From NCBI GenBank assembly GCA_029204225.1, contig CM055110.1, positions 632,077 to 696,076 on the forward strand: a stretch of DNA of 64,000 bases. The letters are read 5' to 3'. How positions within the stretch are numbered: the stretch's first letter is position 1; each line of letters opens with the position of its first letter. This DNA comes from Diphasiastrum complanatum (taxonomy: Eukaryota > Streptophyta > Lycopodiopsida > Lycopodiales > Lycopodiaceae). Positions 32,501 through 41,775 of the stretch are shown in pieces. The notes under the pieces are model-generated. The model was given only the letters and a program-made list of their open reading frames with translations, did not search any database and was not told the origin of the DNA. Made by a program: the position numbers and the translations under genes.

Positions 32501-33500
32501 AGATTACCTTCCTATCACCATCAAATGCCATTAAAGATGAAAAATACTCTTTATGATATGTCATATGAGAAGTGGCTCCACTATCAATCCACCAAGGGTC
32601 AATGTCTCCATGATTAGCCAACAAGCAAGATGACATAACAAAAGCATCATTTGAAAGAAGCTCATCCCCACCCTCATCAATAGTTAGATTGGTTTGCTTT
32701 TCCCCTTGATCCCTCTTTTTCTTAAAACAATCACTAGCAAAATGCCCTTTGACTCCACAATAGAAACATTTTAGCTTAGATCTATCCTTCTTTTTGCCAA
32801 AAGTAGAGTGCTCACCTTGGTCTTGCCCTTTAGACCAATTGCTTTTACCTTTGCCCTTGAACTTGCCTTTAGAGAACATTGCCTCCTCTTCTCCTCCTTG
32901 AGATGTAGAAGATGCTCCCACTCTTGCTTGCAACCTGAATTCTTCAGCCAACAAGACCTCTTGCAAGTCTCCAACACTTGGTAAACATTTTTGGATAGCA
33001 TAACTTTGAACAAGATTAGCATGATCATCCAACAAGCCATTGAGAATCACTTGAACAAGCTCCTCATTATTTATGCCATCATTAATGCATGCTAACTCAT
33101 CATTCAATGCTTTAACTCTCAAAACAAAAGCATGTCCATTCTCACTCTTCTTTTGCATACAAGAAAAGATTTGCCTTCTTAAAGTCAACACTCTAGAAGT
33201 AGACTTGGATTCATAAACCTTCTTCAAGGCTTCCCAAGCTTCACTAGATGATGTGCACTTACCAACCTCTTTGATAAGCTCATTTGTCACATTCATCTTG
33301 ATCATGTGAAGGGCTTTCTTTGCCCTCTTGTCATACCTCAATTGTTCTTGAGGTGCCAAAGGTCTCTCCTCCACACCTACAACAATATCCATCAACTCAT
33401 TCATCTCAAGCAAAGACTCCATCCTTACTTTCCAAGTAGAATAGTTGAGGGAGGTAAGCCTATCATTGCTTTCCAACATGTAGCCTCCATTTGTAGCCAT
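29550..33500 (-). CDS. Copia E1 gag-pol polyprotein, intact (1316 aa)
   Basis: A single open frame of Ty1/copia order. Gag of the UBN2 type covers about 1-240. The zinc knuckle is CFYCGVKGHFASDC (245-258). The aspartic protease site is WWIDSGATSHM (Asp 306). A gag-pre-integrase HHCC region lies near 440-485. The integrase core runs from HSDIHG (about 503) through DNGGEYISNKF (about 566) to QQNGVAERKN. RT runs from about 830 with ARLVAKGYAQE and the active site YVDDIILSGG (about 993). RNase H has SDSDFAGD (about 1163) and SLSSSEAEY. All catalytic residues I checked are present and there is no stop or shift, so the element could be autonomous. E2 differs by one residue in my reading (DEGN here, DESN there). 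Confidence 0.97.
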   Translation of the reverse strand: MATNGGYMLESNDRLTSLNYSTWKVRMESLLEMNELMDIVVGVEERPLAPQEQLRYDKRAKKALHMIKMNVTNELIKEVGKCTSSSEAWEALKKVYESKSTSRVLTLRRQIFSCMQKKSENGHAFVLRVKALNDELACINDGINNEELVQVILNGLLDDHANLVQSYAIQKCLPSVGDLQEVLLAEEFRLQARVGASSTSQGGEEEAMFSKGKFKGKGKSNWSKGQDQGEHSTFGKKKDRSKLKCFYCGVKGHFASDCFKKKRDQGEKQTNLTIDEGGDELLSNDAFVMSSCLLANHGDIDPWWIDSGATSHMTYHKEYFSSLMAFDGDRKVIYTANDGECAIKGIGTIPISLSTNRNIELKDVLLIPSITKNLLSVSQMLDKGFKVEFDGDACLIKKGCSIIAKGKRQGKLFKLDACVVANQVGCMANEQMSIQEVWHKRMGHLNYKALEVIAKKEVVRGLPKSLTCLNHVCEECALSKSHRLPYTRSISRSKMPFSLLHSDIHGVTTISNGGAKMYVTFIDDFSRFCWVYLLKSKDEVFDVFVKFKVAIETQFTTKIKCLRSDNGGEYISNKFKAFCDEHGIKREYTCPRTPQQNGVAERKNRTLCESAKAMRLNANLPKPFWSDALLCANFLCNRWPSVVLEGKTPFEALFGTKPNVKFLRTFGCICYFNITLDDRTKEDPSSRKGIFVGYSEVSKAYRIYVPSIKKVFTSRDVIFDEGNIPKVVSSDDGVVATNVLDDNGVDDTLDVDVEEASSSQIPRRTPRHKVKPSRLTYDGKGKQVVDGSNYAFLTSFDVPSCVDEARQEEEWIQAMDLEFEALMKNNTWRLVELPKGKSAIGCKWIFKVKTNQDGSINKLKARLVAKGYAQEHGIDYEETFAPVAKMVSIRVIISLATLYGWDLWQLDISNAFLNGDLEEEVYMEQPESYVSHSKPNHVCFLQKSLYGLKQAPRSWYARLNSFLLSQNFTMSEYDHSLYFRISANDVTILLIYVDDIILSGGNKEDIEDIKKALKKEFEVHDLGLLSYILGIEVIRTSQITFISQEKYAISILNRFHMVDANPIDTPMESHVKLTIRGNERSFEDITLYRKLIGSLIYLTITRPDLSYCVGRLSQFMQDPSIEHWKLGKRILRYISGTKDFGIVYRGSSPNLFGFSDSDFAGDLMDRKSINAHAIFIGDGAISWMSKKQATISLSSSEAEYKALTSCTKEMVWIKRMIMELHLLDFSESPIIFCDNLSAQSLASNPVFHARSKHIEVAYHFVREQVLAKEIKLEHVPSKECVADIFTKALGKDLFFKHRTSLGVLSKSMLKLVEEGV
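29555..29564 (-). promoter_or_regulatory. Polypurine tract of copia E1
   Basis: The minus strand reads GAAGAGGGAG directly before the 3' LTR. The same tract is present in E2 at 45575-45584. Confidence 0.8.
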
Positions 33501-34097
33501 GTTGCAATGATTGATCTCTGATCTTTGACCTGTTCCAATGCACTAAGCACTCTCTTGAATCAACAAATGAAACACAAGAAGAAATCACAAAGATTTGGAA
33601 CCTAAAACCTTACTTTTTCTCTCTTTTCCTCACTTTTTCCTTAATTTTAGCCACTAGTTTTATGATTTCTTGATCAAACCAAGACCAAACCTCAATATAC
33701 TTGCTTTTCCCTCACTCCTAAGATTGAAATACACTCTTGAATCATTCAGCAAACTGAAAATCAGAGGGTTACATCAATTTTGAAGTTTTTGACATGAAGA
33801 AGCAAGAAATTGAATCAAAAAACTATATGCTAGAATGGAAAACTAATAGGATCTTGTTGGATCTTGCATCTCCCTCTTTCCAAAACAATTTTTGTCTCCT
33901 TATTCTGATAAGTACAGAGGGAATTCGCCCTACTTCAATTGAAATGCATACAAATGATGTTTTGATCACAAAGATCCAATTTCTACACATAAATCAACAA
34001 GATTTTTAGCTAGAAACTTGATTGGAATGCTACAAAAGCAAACTCGCCCACAAATCTCTTCTAAATCTGGCAAAACCTGCACATTTGGCCGCCTAAT

Positions 34098-34109
34098 GCT
34101 CTGATACCA
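34098..34109 (-). promoter_or_regulatory. Primer-binding site, copia E1
   Basis: The minus strand reads TGGTATCAGAGC next to the 5' LTR, the initiator-methionine tRNA complement. About 600 bases of untranslated leader separate it from the polyprotein start. Confidence 0.9.
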
Positions 34110-34762
34110 TGTGAAAAACTCAGATCCAAAAGATGCTAAAGTTTCATAAAGATCTTGGCCATGGAAGTTATGCACATCTAGATTAAAAAAATGATAGAAA
34201 TTGTGATGTTAAGCATACTAAACATCAACTAAACATCAAAATCTGATCATAAGCTTCCACAAACAGAAACTTGCTGTCCCTGTCCGTACTTCAGAGCCTA
34301 CAACCTGCATTTCACACGTGTGAAGCCATAGCAACAAAGAAATCACAATTCTAGTGGCTAGAATGCAAGATATGAACAAAAAAGTGAGAGAGAAGAAGAT
34401 GGACCTTCAAAAAGCATAACATTCATTCAATAGAATGAAAATGAGATGTGTACATACTCGTGGAGATGGCTATTTATAGCAGCCATAGTGCCTCTTGGCC
34501 ACTTGTCTTATGATAGGCTAAAATTGGGGTCCAATAGGATTCACCCATATACCTAGAAATTTGGTCAAATAGGAATGCACCAAATTATGAGCCAATAGAA
34601 GAGCTCCACACTCGACCTCCTCTAATTAATGTGACCTCAAAAGTAGTGTACACATACTTTGGGCCTCTACATACATGTATGAACCTATCTCTAACTTTTA
34701 TTTGGCCATAGGCCTACAAAATCTCAAGTTAGGAAAATACTACTAGTTGACAATTTTTCACA
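34110..34762 (-). repeat. 5' LTR of copia E1
   Basis: 653 bp, practically identical to the 3' LTR. The palindrome TTCACACGTGTGAA is at 34311-34324. Confidence 0.95.
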
Positions 34763-34829
34763 GTCCACAGCTCACTAGTCATGTTAAAAATAACCTGTTC
34801 AAGGAGGAATCTCACTGAGCGCTAGTCCA

Positions 34830-35774
34830 CAAGATGCTAGAAACTTTCAAAAATTACACGTTAGATGATGTGGTAATTATGCTGCCAAAAGTGCAAAGAG
34901 AGTTTGACAAGGATCATGAAGATAAGAAACAAGCTTTCGAAGGACCATCTGGTACACAAACACTGAACTTAGCTAAGCCTAGAGAAGAAGACAAGATTAT
35001 TTATGTGGGAGCACAATTGATGCCCACTCAATTTGCAAGGCTACGTAATCTATTGGTGGAATACAAAGACTGTTTCGCATGGACATACAAGGACGTGAAG
35101 GGTATACCGCCAGCATACCATACCCTTGGTGCATGGAGCAGTCCCCAAGGTGAGTTGTTACTACCGTTGCAATCCTAACTATACATATTTAATCCAGCAG
35201 GAGTTGCAAAAGTTGTTTGACGCTGATTTCATTTATGAATTGAGCATACAAAATGGGTATCGCCAATAGTCATAGTACCCAAGAAGAATGATAAAATGCG
35301 AATCTGTGTAATCTGAAAGCACTAAACACCGTTACAAAGAAGGATCATTTCCCTCTATCCTTCACGGAGAGTGTCCTAGATCAAGTAGTAGGAGCATACG
35401 CTTTACAATTTTATGGATGGCTTCAACAGCTACAATCAAGTGAACATTGCACCTGAAGATCAACACAAGACAACATTCGCCACTGAATGGAGAACTTATG
35501 CCTATAAGGTAATGTCATTCAGACTTTGCAATGCCCCTAGTACCTTCCAGAGAGTTATGCATGTGACATTCAAAAATTCTCTACAAAAGTTTATGGAGAT
35601 CTTCCTGGATGATCGATGCATGCATGGGCCTAAATTCAAAGCACTTATATGAGCCAAAATACACCATTTCAATTGGTTTATGGTCAAGATGCAGTAATGC
35701 CAATGGAGTTTTTGGTACCAGGCTAAAAGCATGGTTTGGTGGTACAACATGTATTGTCAAGGACACTACCTTTT
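34830..35774 (+). pseudogene. Gypsy F pol relic, left part
   Basis: The plus strand encodes LVEYKDCFAWTYKDVKGIPP (35050-35110), the segment before gypsy RT. Broken RT follows: QELQKLFDADFIYE near 35200, MDGFNSYNQVNIAPEDQHKT (35413 on), then NAPSTFQRVM and IFLDD. The frame jumps directly to the integrase piece TPFQLVYGQDAVMPMEFLVP (35660-35720). The RT Asp pair is kept, but RNase H and most of integrase are deleted and stops are frequent. The same relic resumes at 41430 after the inserted element G. Confidence 0.75.
35728..35744. repeat. 17-bp inverted repeat, left copy
   Basis: GCATGGTTTGGTGGTAC here is matched by its exact reverse complement near 41420-41436. The pair brackets element G plus about 240 bp of other sequence and lies within the gypsy F integrase. 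Confidence 0.6.
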
Positions 35775-36594
35775 TGTGAAAAATGCAAAAATTATGCTTG
35801 GTCAAGGCCAAATCTATGTATATAGGATGATTATACATGTGTGGAGCCTGTTTCCATGTGTGAAATAAATGTACTTTTCATGTAGTACAATCATATAGTT
35901 TGTACATATTCTATTGGCTAAAAAGGCCAAAATCATGTTTTTTAGCCATATGCCACATGGCATCAATCAAGAGATTGCATGAAGCCACATCATGAGATTA
36001 GGTCTCAAATCCCATGTGTAGAGGTCTTCTCGCACGTGTGGAATAGGCTGAGGAAGTCGAATTTGCACTTCTAGACGAGTTTTCACTAGTTCTCTATATA
36101 GTAGAAAAATGGACCAAAAGTGCTCAAAATAGAAGGTCTTGTCCAAGGGTCAATTTGCATGATGAATCATCACATGACAAAGCACCCTCACACATGTGAG
36201 ATCAAAGGGATGATCAGTACCATGAGCTCCCACTTTTTGTATATATAGAGCCACATTTGGCCATCATCACAGAAGCAACACCAATCTTGGTTTTGGAGAC
36301 AATTCTTGTCAATTTCATCATTTGTCTTGATTTTTCTTGATAGTTTTGTGTTTCTATCATATTGTACTTTGATTTCAGGCTGGAGTCCGTACTCTGACAA
36401 GTTTTCACTCGTGTGAAACAATCAATTACAATTCCCTTTCATTTATGATTCTTCTTGTTAGATTTTCTCATCTAAATTTGATTTAGATTGATCTAAATCT
36501 TGTGTAGATTGATAGATCAATTGTATCTAACATCCAATCACTCTTGTGGATCATTTTAGGATCCATTATTGGTCCAATTTTGCATATTTCCACA
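35775..36594 (+). repeat. 5' LTR of element G
   Basis: 820 bp with a TATA box (TATATATAG, 36240-36248) and, about 160 bases downstream, the near-palindrome TTCACTCGTGTGAA (36404-36417). It ends TTTCCACA at the PBS. Confidence 0.92.
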
Positions 36595-36607
36595 TGGTAT
36601 CAGAGCC
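36595..36607 (+). promoter_or_regulatory. Primer-binding site, element G
   Basis: TGGTATCAGAGCC, the perfect initiator-methionine tRNA complement, follows the LTR without gap. Confidence 0.92.
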
Positions 36608-36649
36608 AAGTACAAGAGGATTTATGAAGAATTGATGGGGTTGATCCAA

Positions 36650-38450
36650 AACTAAGCCCAAATTAGCAAGTTTTTGAAAACTAGCTAATTTTGATGTGGT
36701 GAGTTGGATAGGATAGGTATACTCAAAATTTATGGAAAAAAACTTGTTGTGGGCTGCAGGGGTACTTTTCACACGTGCTAGAATATACAATTACGAGTTT
36801 TGGAGCCTTGTGTTTCAATTTGATGCTAAATCTCCCAAATTAGCAAGTTTGTGAAAACTAGCTAATTTTGAGGTAGAGAGTTTGAATTGATAGCTGGATT
36901 CAATTTTTTTCTACCAAAACTTGTTTTAGGCTGTAGGTGTACCTTCCACATGTGTGGGGCGATACTGAACCTATTTTGGTTGAGAAAATTCAAATTGATG
37001 CATAATTTGACTCATACACCCAAATTTAGAGATTTTTAGTGCAAATTCAAGCTTTTTCTATAGAGACTCTATTCCTATGATTTGTTCTTGGATTAGATCA
37101 TTCAATTTTAAGCTTGATTCAGGTGCATTAAATGTGTTTGAGAGAGATATTGCCAAAAATCATAGATTAAGGAGTGATATGCAAAGTGAGAGGATGAAAT
37201 CCATTGTACCATCACTCTAGATTTGTTCAAGAGTGATAGGGTCAAGTTTAGAAGCATCAATTTGCTAGAAAACATCCTTGGATCTGTCCTCCAAGTGAAA
37301 CCTTTGAGAGTTTCTAGTGCATATATAGCATCTATGCAAATCTTTTGTAGAATTTGACATAGATTGGCTTCAATTGAGAATTCTAGAAAAGAGATTGAGA
37401 TCCAAGTCACATTGTTCAACCCTAATCAATATGTTTGAGTGTTTGTGAGGCTTGAAAAGAGTCATTGAGGTATGTATGGAAAATGTATAGAGAGAGATCC
37501 AATTTTCTAAGAGTTCCTTCCTTCGTAGAGGGCAAGATCTAGAAGCTCATTTTGTGTTGGTACTGGTGGAGAGTTTGTCTTCTCCTAGGTGATCAAATCT
37601 TTCTAAGTGGCATTAGCTCTTTGAAGCACAATATCTTAGTGAGAAAGAGGAATCACAATTTTGAATTTCATTCCAACTCTTAAGAGGTAGAGTCATTGGT
37701 GGAATCCAATAGGGGTGAATGAATTCAATTTTATTGAGCAAAAATTGACAAAGTATATGTATGAAACTCAAATTAGTTCTATTCAACTTTCTTTGTGAGA
37801 GTGTGAGGGTCAAGTTGTGATCCCATTGGATATCTAGAACAAGGAGGAGTCCATATTTGAGTATTCATGCATGGTTGGGATCTTTGTGAATCTCTAGATG
37901 TCTAATTGTTAAGCGTTGCGAAAAATTCTTGACATAGGCTGTTATCAAACTATTACAAATCCATTCCAAATCTCAAGAGTGAGAATTATATGGGGATTTC
38001 AAAAGGGATGATTGGTTCTTAATTTGATGTGTTTGAATCAAATGTACATGTCAAGTTTGAGTGATCTAGTGTAGATCCTATGTTTTGTGAAAATTGGTGG
38101 TATAGTTTGTTGTCAAATCAAATCAACTTCGTTCTTAATCTCAAGAGTGAGACTATTTGGGTCAAGAGTGAGTCCAAAAGAAGTGATTAAGTTTGATTTT
38201 CATGTATTTGAAACAAAACCCATGAATCTCAAGTGTTGAGAGAACTAGTCAAGTGAAAAGAAAAATCTAGGTGTCAAATCTTTTCATATCCATTTCAACT
38301 CTCAAAAGAAAGAGTCATTGGTATTTGCTGAGTCCAATAGGAGTTTGGATCTGATTTTTTTTGTGATTTGATTCAAAGATTGTGTGATTTTGTCTTAGTG
38401 ATCAAAGCAAAGTTTCAAAGTGACTAATTATTAGTGTGAAGATTGATTCT
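36650..38450 (+). repeat. Internal leader of element G with diverged tandem repeats
   Basis: No coding potential. Two copies of a phrase of about 180 bp (from CCCAAATTAGCAAGTTT to the TTCCACATGTGTG or TTTCACACGTGC stretch) start near 36655 and 36833. Between 37660 and 38350 at least four diverged copies of another phrase recur (ATTCCAA.TCTCAAGAGTGAGA ... AGTCCAA.AG). This unusually long repetitive leader replaces the normal gag start. Confidence 0.6.
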
Positions 38451-38571
38451 TAGGTTTGTTAGCTAGATCTTTTGTAGATCCTTCTAGATTATTGAATATG
38501 TTCAAATCTAGTCTCTTGAGAGTCACAAATTACATTTGTAGAATCATATCACAAGTTTTGTTTCACATGGC

Positions 38572-38870
38572 ATCAATAGGTGGCATCCTATTGAAGGCAA
38601 GTAAGGTTCTTAAGTGCAACCTTTGTGGGAAGGGAGGATATTTTTCCTCAAGATGCTACAAAAAGAAGAACAATCCATCCAAGGAGAATCAAAGCAAGGG
38701 GGCCGAGGTGAAGGATGGAGCTTCAAGTTCAAAATGCAAATACAAGAAGGACAAATCCAAGGAAAGGTGTTTCCTTTGTGGAAAGGTGAATGAGACTTGG
38801 AGTCTCACAAGGACTTGCAAAATTTGTCTTCAAAAGTCCATCACATCACATGTCAAATCTTTTAAAATTT
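38572..38870 (+). pseudogene. Element G gag fragment with zinc knuckles
   Basis: Open peptide with CNLCGKGGYFSSRC, a zinc knuckle in which the usual His is Tyr, followed by a Lys-rich stretch and a second partial knuckle (CFLCGKVNETW). This is the C-terminal part of a copia gag, missing its N-terminal domain. It is probably not functional as a nucleocapsid. Confidence 0.6.
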
Positions 38871-39077
38871 TTCATTTGGAAGTGTATTGTTTGGGTCAAG
38901 ATGCAAACTTTAGATAGATGTCACTTTCATGAAAGAAACTTGGATTTATTTCATGTCCTTGAAAAGTATTTTGCTTGGAACTTTAGATAAGTTCAAACTT
39001 ATTGTTATGATCCAAGAGAAATCAATCAAGAATAAGGAGGAGCAATCACAAATGAAAATAGTTTCATTTATGCTATC

Positions 39078-39932
39078 ATGTCAGCTTATGAAGAACCATT
39101 TTGCTTGGAAGAGATTTTTGTATCTCAAAGGTGGATTAAGGCAATACTAGTTAAGTGTGATGCCTTAAAAGATAGCAAAGTATGTTTTCCTTGTAAACTT
39201 ACATTAGTTATGAAGTCAAGGAAATGGAAATGTCTTCATAATGTAGGATCTTTTGGTGTCAATAAGTTCATGAATGATGTGTTCATTCATAAAGATGAAA
39301 ATTGTAAGTTTTCAATCGTAAAGGCAAGTTGTAAACTTCTTATGAGAATAAGTGAAGCATCCAAAGTGGACACTTATATACATAAGCAAGTAGTTAGCCT
39401 TATTGAGATGGAAATACCTTTTGATTTCAATATTAGAAAAATCATGCCAAGTTGTGGTGATTTTTGGACTTATGTTCCTAGCATAAGTAATCTTGATAAT
39501 CATAGGAAGTGCATATTGTATGGGCATGGTTGTTATGATCATTATGACACATGGAGGTCTCGGATTTCCATCAAGAAGGAGCACCATGAAGAGGATCTTA
39601 AAGAATTATCTCAAGGTTCAAGTGTTCCAAGGATTGAGAAGGAGATTCCTTCTCAAGATTCAAGTGTGCCAAGGATTGAGGAGGAGACTCCTTCTCAAGG
39701 TTCAAGTGTGCCAAGGATTGAAGAGGAGAGACCTTCTCAAGTTGTGATTACAAAAAGAAATCCAAGAAACATGGTTGAGCCTATATGGCTCACATTTCAA
39801 GGGAAAGAGGACCATATCTCATGTGGTATACATCTCATACTCACTTCTCTTATGTCATTTGATGAATCAATTTGCTTTAGTGAGATCATTGCATCTCAAA
39901 ATTGGAGTAAAGACATACTAGTGAGTATGTAG
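39078..39932 (+). CDS. Element G open frame with 14-residue repeats (284 aa)
   Basis: The longest open frame of element G. The N-terminal 170 residues have no recognised domain. Residues about 178-219 are three 14-residue repeats (SQGSSVPRIEKEIP and variants). The end (RNPRNMVEPIWLTFQGKEDH ... SFDESICFSEIIASQNW) resembles the linker between integrase and RT in copia polyproteins such as E1 (KVKPSRLTYDGKG ... PSCVDEA). It is therefore a leftover linker that has stayed open. Whether it is translated is unknown. Confidence 0.5.
   Translation: MSAYEEPFCLEEIFVSQRWIKAILVKCDALKDSKVCFPCKLTLVMKSRKWKCLHNVGSFGVNKFMNDVFIHKDENCKFSIVKASCKLLMRISEASKVDTYIHKQVVSLIEMEIPFDFNIRKIMPSCGDFWTYVPSISNLDNHRKCILYGHGCYDHYDTWRSRISIKKEHHEEDLKELSQGSSVPRIEKEIPSQDSSVPRIEEETPSQGSSVPRIEEERPSQVVITKRNPRNMVEPIWLTFQGKEDHISCGIHLILTSLMSFDESICFSEIIASQNWSKDILVSM
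39609..39734 (+). repeat. Three 42-bp tandem repeats in element G
   Basis: Three head-to-tail units of 42 bp, each in frame and encoding SQ(G/D)SSVPRIE(K/E)E.P. They differ by only a few bases. Confidence 0.9.
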
Positions 39933-40404
39933 TCTCTCTTGAGAACATAGATGATGTTCTTAAAAGGTTGAAATCGATTATAAATCAATTAGAAAGCAAA
40001 TGGTTACTTCATCAAATGTATGCTCTTGAGTCATGCAAGAGCAAAAGTGATTTGTTCACTCAAAGTTTGAAAATTTGTTTTTTTTTTTTTAAGTATTGAG
40101 GCAAATTGTAAACTCTTTATGAGAGTAAGTGAATCATCTTATAAAGACACAAAAGCATCTACATAAAATTTGGAAGGAATCAATTTTGGAGGTGCTAGGA
40201 TGGTGCAAAGCTCTCAACTTCATCAAAGATGTCAACATCAAAGAAGCACTATCATGGATATGGTGATCTCGGATCAACATCAAGTTCATTGGCTGATCTT
40301 CACACCTTTGAACCAGCAAAGACAAATTCAGCCCATGGAGTCAAGCTCAACATCATCATGCTTTTATCAAGCTAGATCTACCAAGCTAGATTTTTGAGGA
40401 TGAG

Positions 40405-41224
40405 TGTGAAAAATGCAAAAATTATGCTTGGTCAAGCCAAATCTATGTATATAGGATGATTACACATGTGTGGAGCCTGTTCCCACATGTGAAATAAATG
40501 TACTTTTCATGTAGTACATTTAGCTTGTACATATAGTTTAAGTCAAGTTCTATTGACTAAAAAGGCCAAAATCATGTTTTATAGCCATATGCCACATGGC
40601 ATCAATCCTGAGATTGCATGAAGCCACATCATGAGATTAGGTGTCAAATCCCATGTGTAGAGGTCTTCTCACACGTGTGGAATAGGATGAGGAAGTCGAA
40701 TTTGCAGTTCTAGAAGAGTTTTCACTAGTTCTCTATATAGTAGAAAAATGGACCAAAAGTGCTCAAAATAGAAGGTCTTGTCCAAGGGTCAATTTTGCAT
40801 GATGAATCATCACATGACAAAGCACCCTCACACATGTGAGATCAAAGGGATGATCAGTACCATGAGCTCCCACTTTTTGTATATATAGAGCCACATTTGG
40901 CCATCATCACAGAAGCAACACCAATCTTGGTTTTGGAGGCAATTCTTGTCAATTTCATCATTCTTGATTTTTCTTGATAGTTTTGGGTTCCTATCATATT
41001 GTACTTTGATTTCAGGCTAGAGCTCTGACGAGTTTTCACACGTGTGAAACCAACAAGTACAATTCCCTTTCATTTATGATTGTTCTTGTTAGATTTTCTC
41101 ATCTAAATTTATCTAGATTGATCTAGATCTTGTGTAGATTGATACATCAATTGTATCTAACATCCAATCACTCTTGTAGATCATCTTAGGATCCATTCTT
41201 GGACAAATTTTGCAGATTTCCACA
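40405..41224 (+). repeat. 3' LTR of element G
   Basis: 820 bp, aligned over its whole length with 35775-36594 but with scattered substitutions and small indels. It carries the perfect palindrome TTCACACGTGTGAA at 41035-41048. Confidence 0.92.
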
Positions 41225-41429
41225 CTTTTTTGGGTAGAAATGCACTTAAAAAGAGAGAGTAGGCCCACCACTTACCCCCCAATACTCTAAGGGGGTAGTC
41301 CCATCTTTACTAGGGACACCTTCATTGCATTAGCTCATGGGTAGCATCTATCAAGCTCCCTCCCAAATCCCAAAAAAGTGAAATGCATTACCAAAAGGTA
41401 CATTGAAAAATTGGTTTTTTTTTGGTACC

Positions 41430-41775
41430 ACCAAACCATGCCTTCCACCATCACTGAGAATTTCCACCACAACATCTAGTCCAAATCTCTACAGCTACGC
41501 CATGAAGCTCTACACAAACTTTGCGATACACGCCTAGCCGAGAAAGCGTGTCGCAGGCATGGCATGATCGCCTGTTACACAAGAAATATCTTCATGTCAG
41601 AGATTTGGTCCTAATGTATAAGACCAAGGTGATCAAGGAAAAAGTGAAGTTCATAGATGAAGGCCTGTATCGTATTAAGGAACTCTTTAATCATGGAGTG
41701 AACCTTCAACATCTTGATGGGACATTGTTTGATACACCCATCAATGGGAGTCAACTGCATAAGTACTAGCCACCT
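41430..41775 (+). pseudogene. Gypsy F integrase C-terminal relic
   Basis: The plus strand encodes LQLRHEALHKLCDTRLAEKA, then after a shift QAWHDRLLHKKYLHVRDLVL and KVKFIDEGLYRIKELF ... HLDGTLFDTPINGSQLHKY. This is the typical end of gypsy integrase (QA.HD......F..GDLVL ... G.Y.I.E ... L.DG....INGS.LK.Y). It follows on from the left part at 35774. Confidence 0.7.

Larger units (their letters stand above)
28902..34762 (-). mobile_element. Copia element E1, full length
   Basis: A 5861-bp LTR retrotransposon on the minus strand. It has 653-bp LTRs at 28902-29554 and 34110-34762, TG...CA ends, a perfect GTCCA target duplication (28897-28901 and 34763-34767), a PBS, a polypurine tract and one intact polyprotein. 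I found only one difference between its LTRs (A/G near 28978/34186), so the insertion is recent. It lies in old transposon sequence (CACTA fragment on the left, gypsy F on the right). Confidence 0.97.
35775..41224 (+). mobile_element. LTR element G, non-autonomous copia derivative
   Basis: A 5450-bp element with 820-bp LTRs at 35775-36594 and 40405-41224, TG...CA ends, a perfect CTTTT target duplication (35770-35774 and 41225-41229) and a PBS. The internal 3.8 kb lacks protease, integrase, RT and RNase H. It keeps gag-like zinc knuckles and a segment resembling the integrase-RT linker. The LTRs differ at many positions, so it is older than E1 and E2. Its LTR start TGTGAAAAAT equals that of E. 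Confidence 0.9.
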
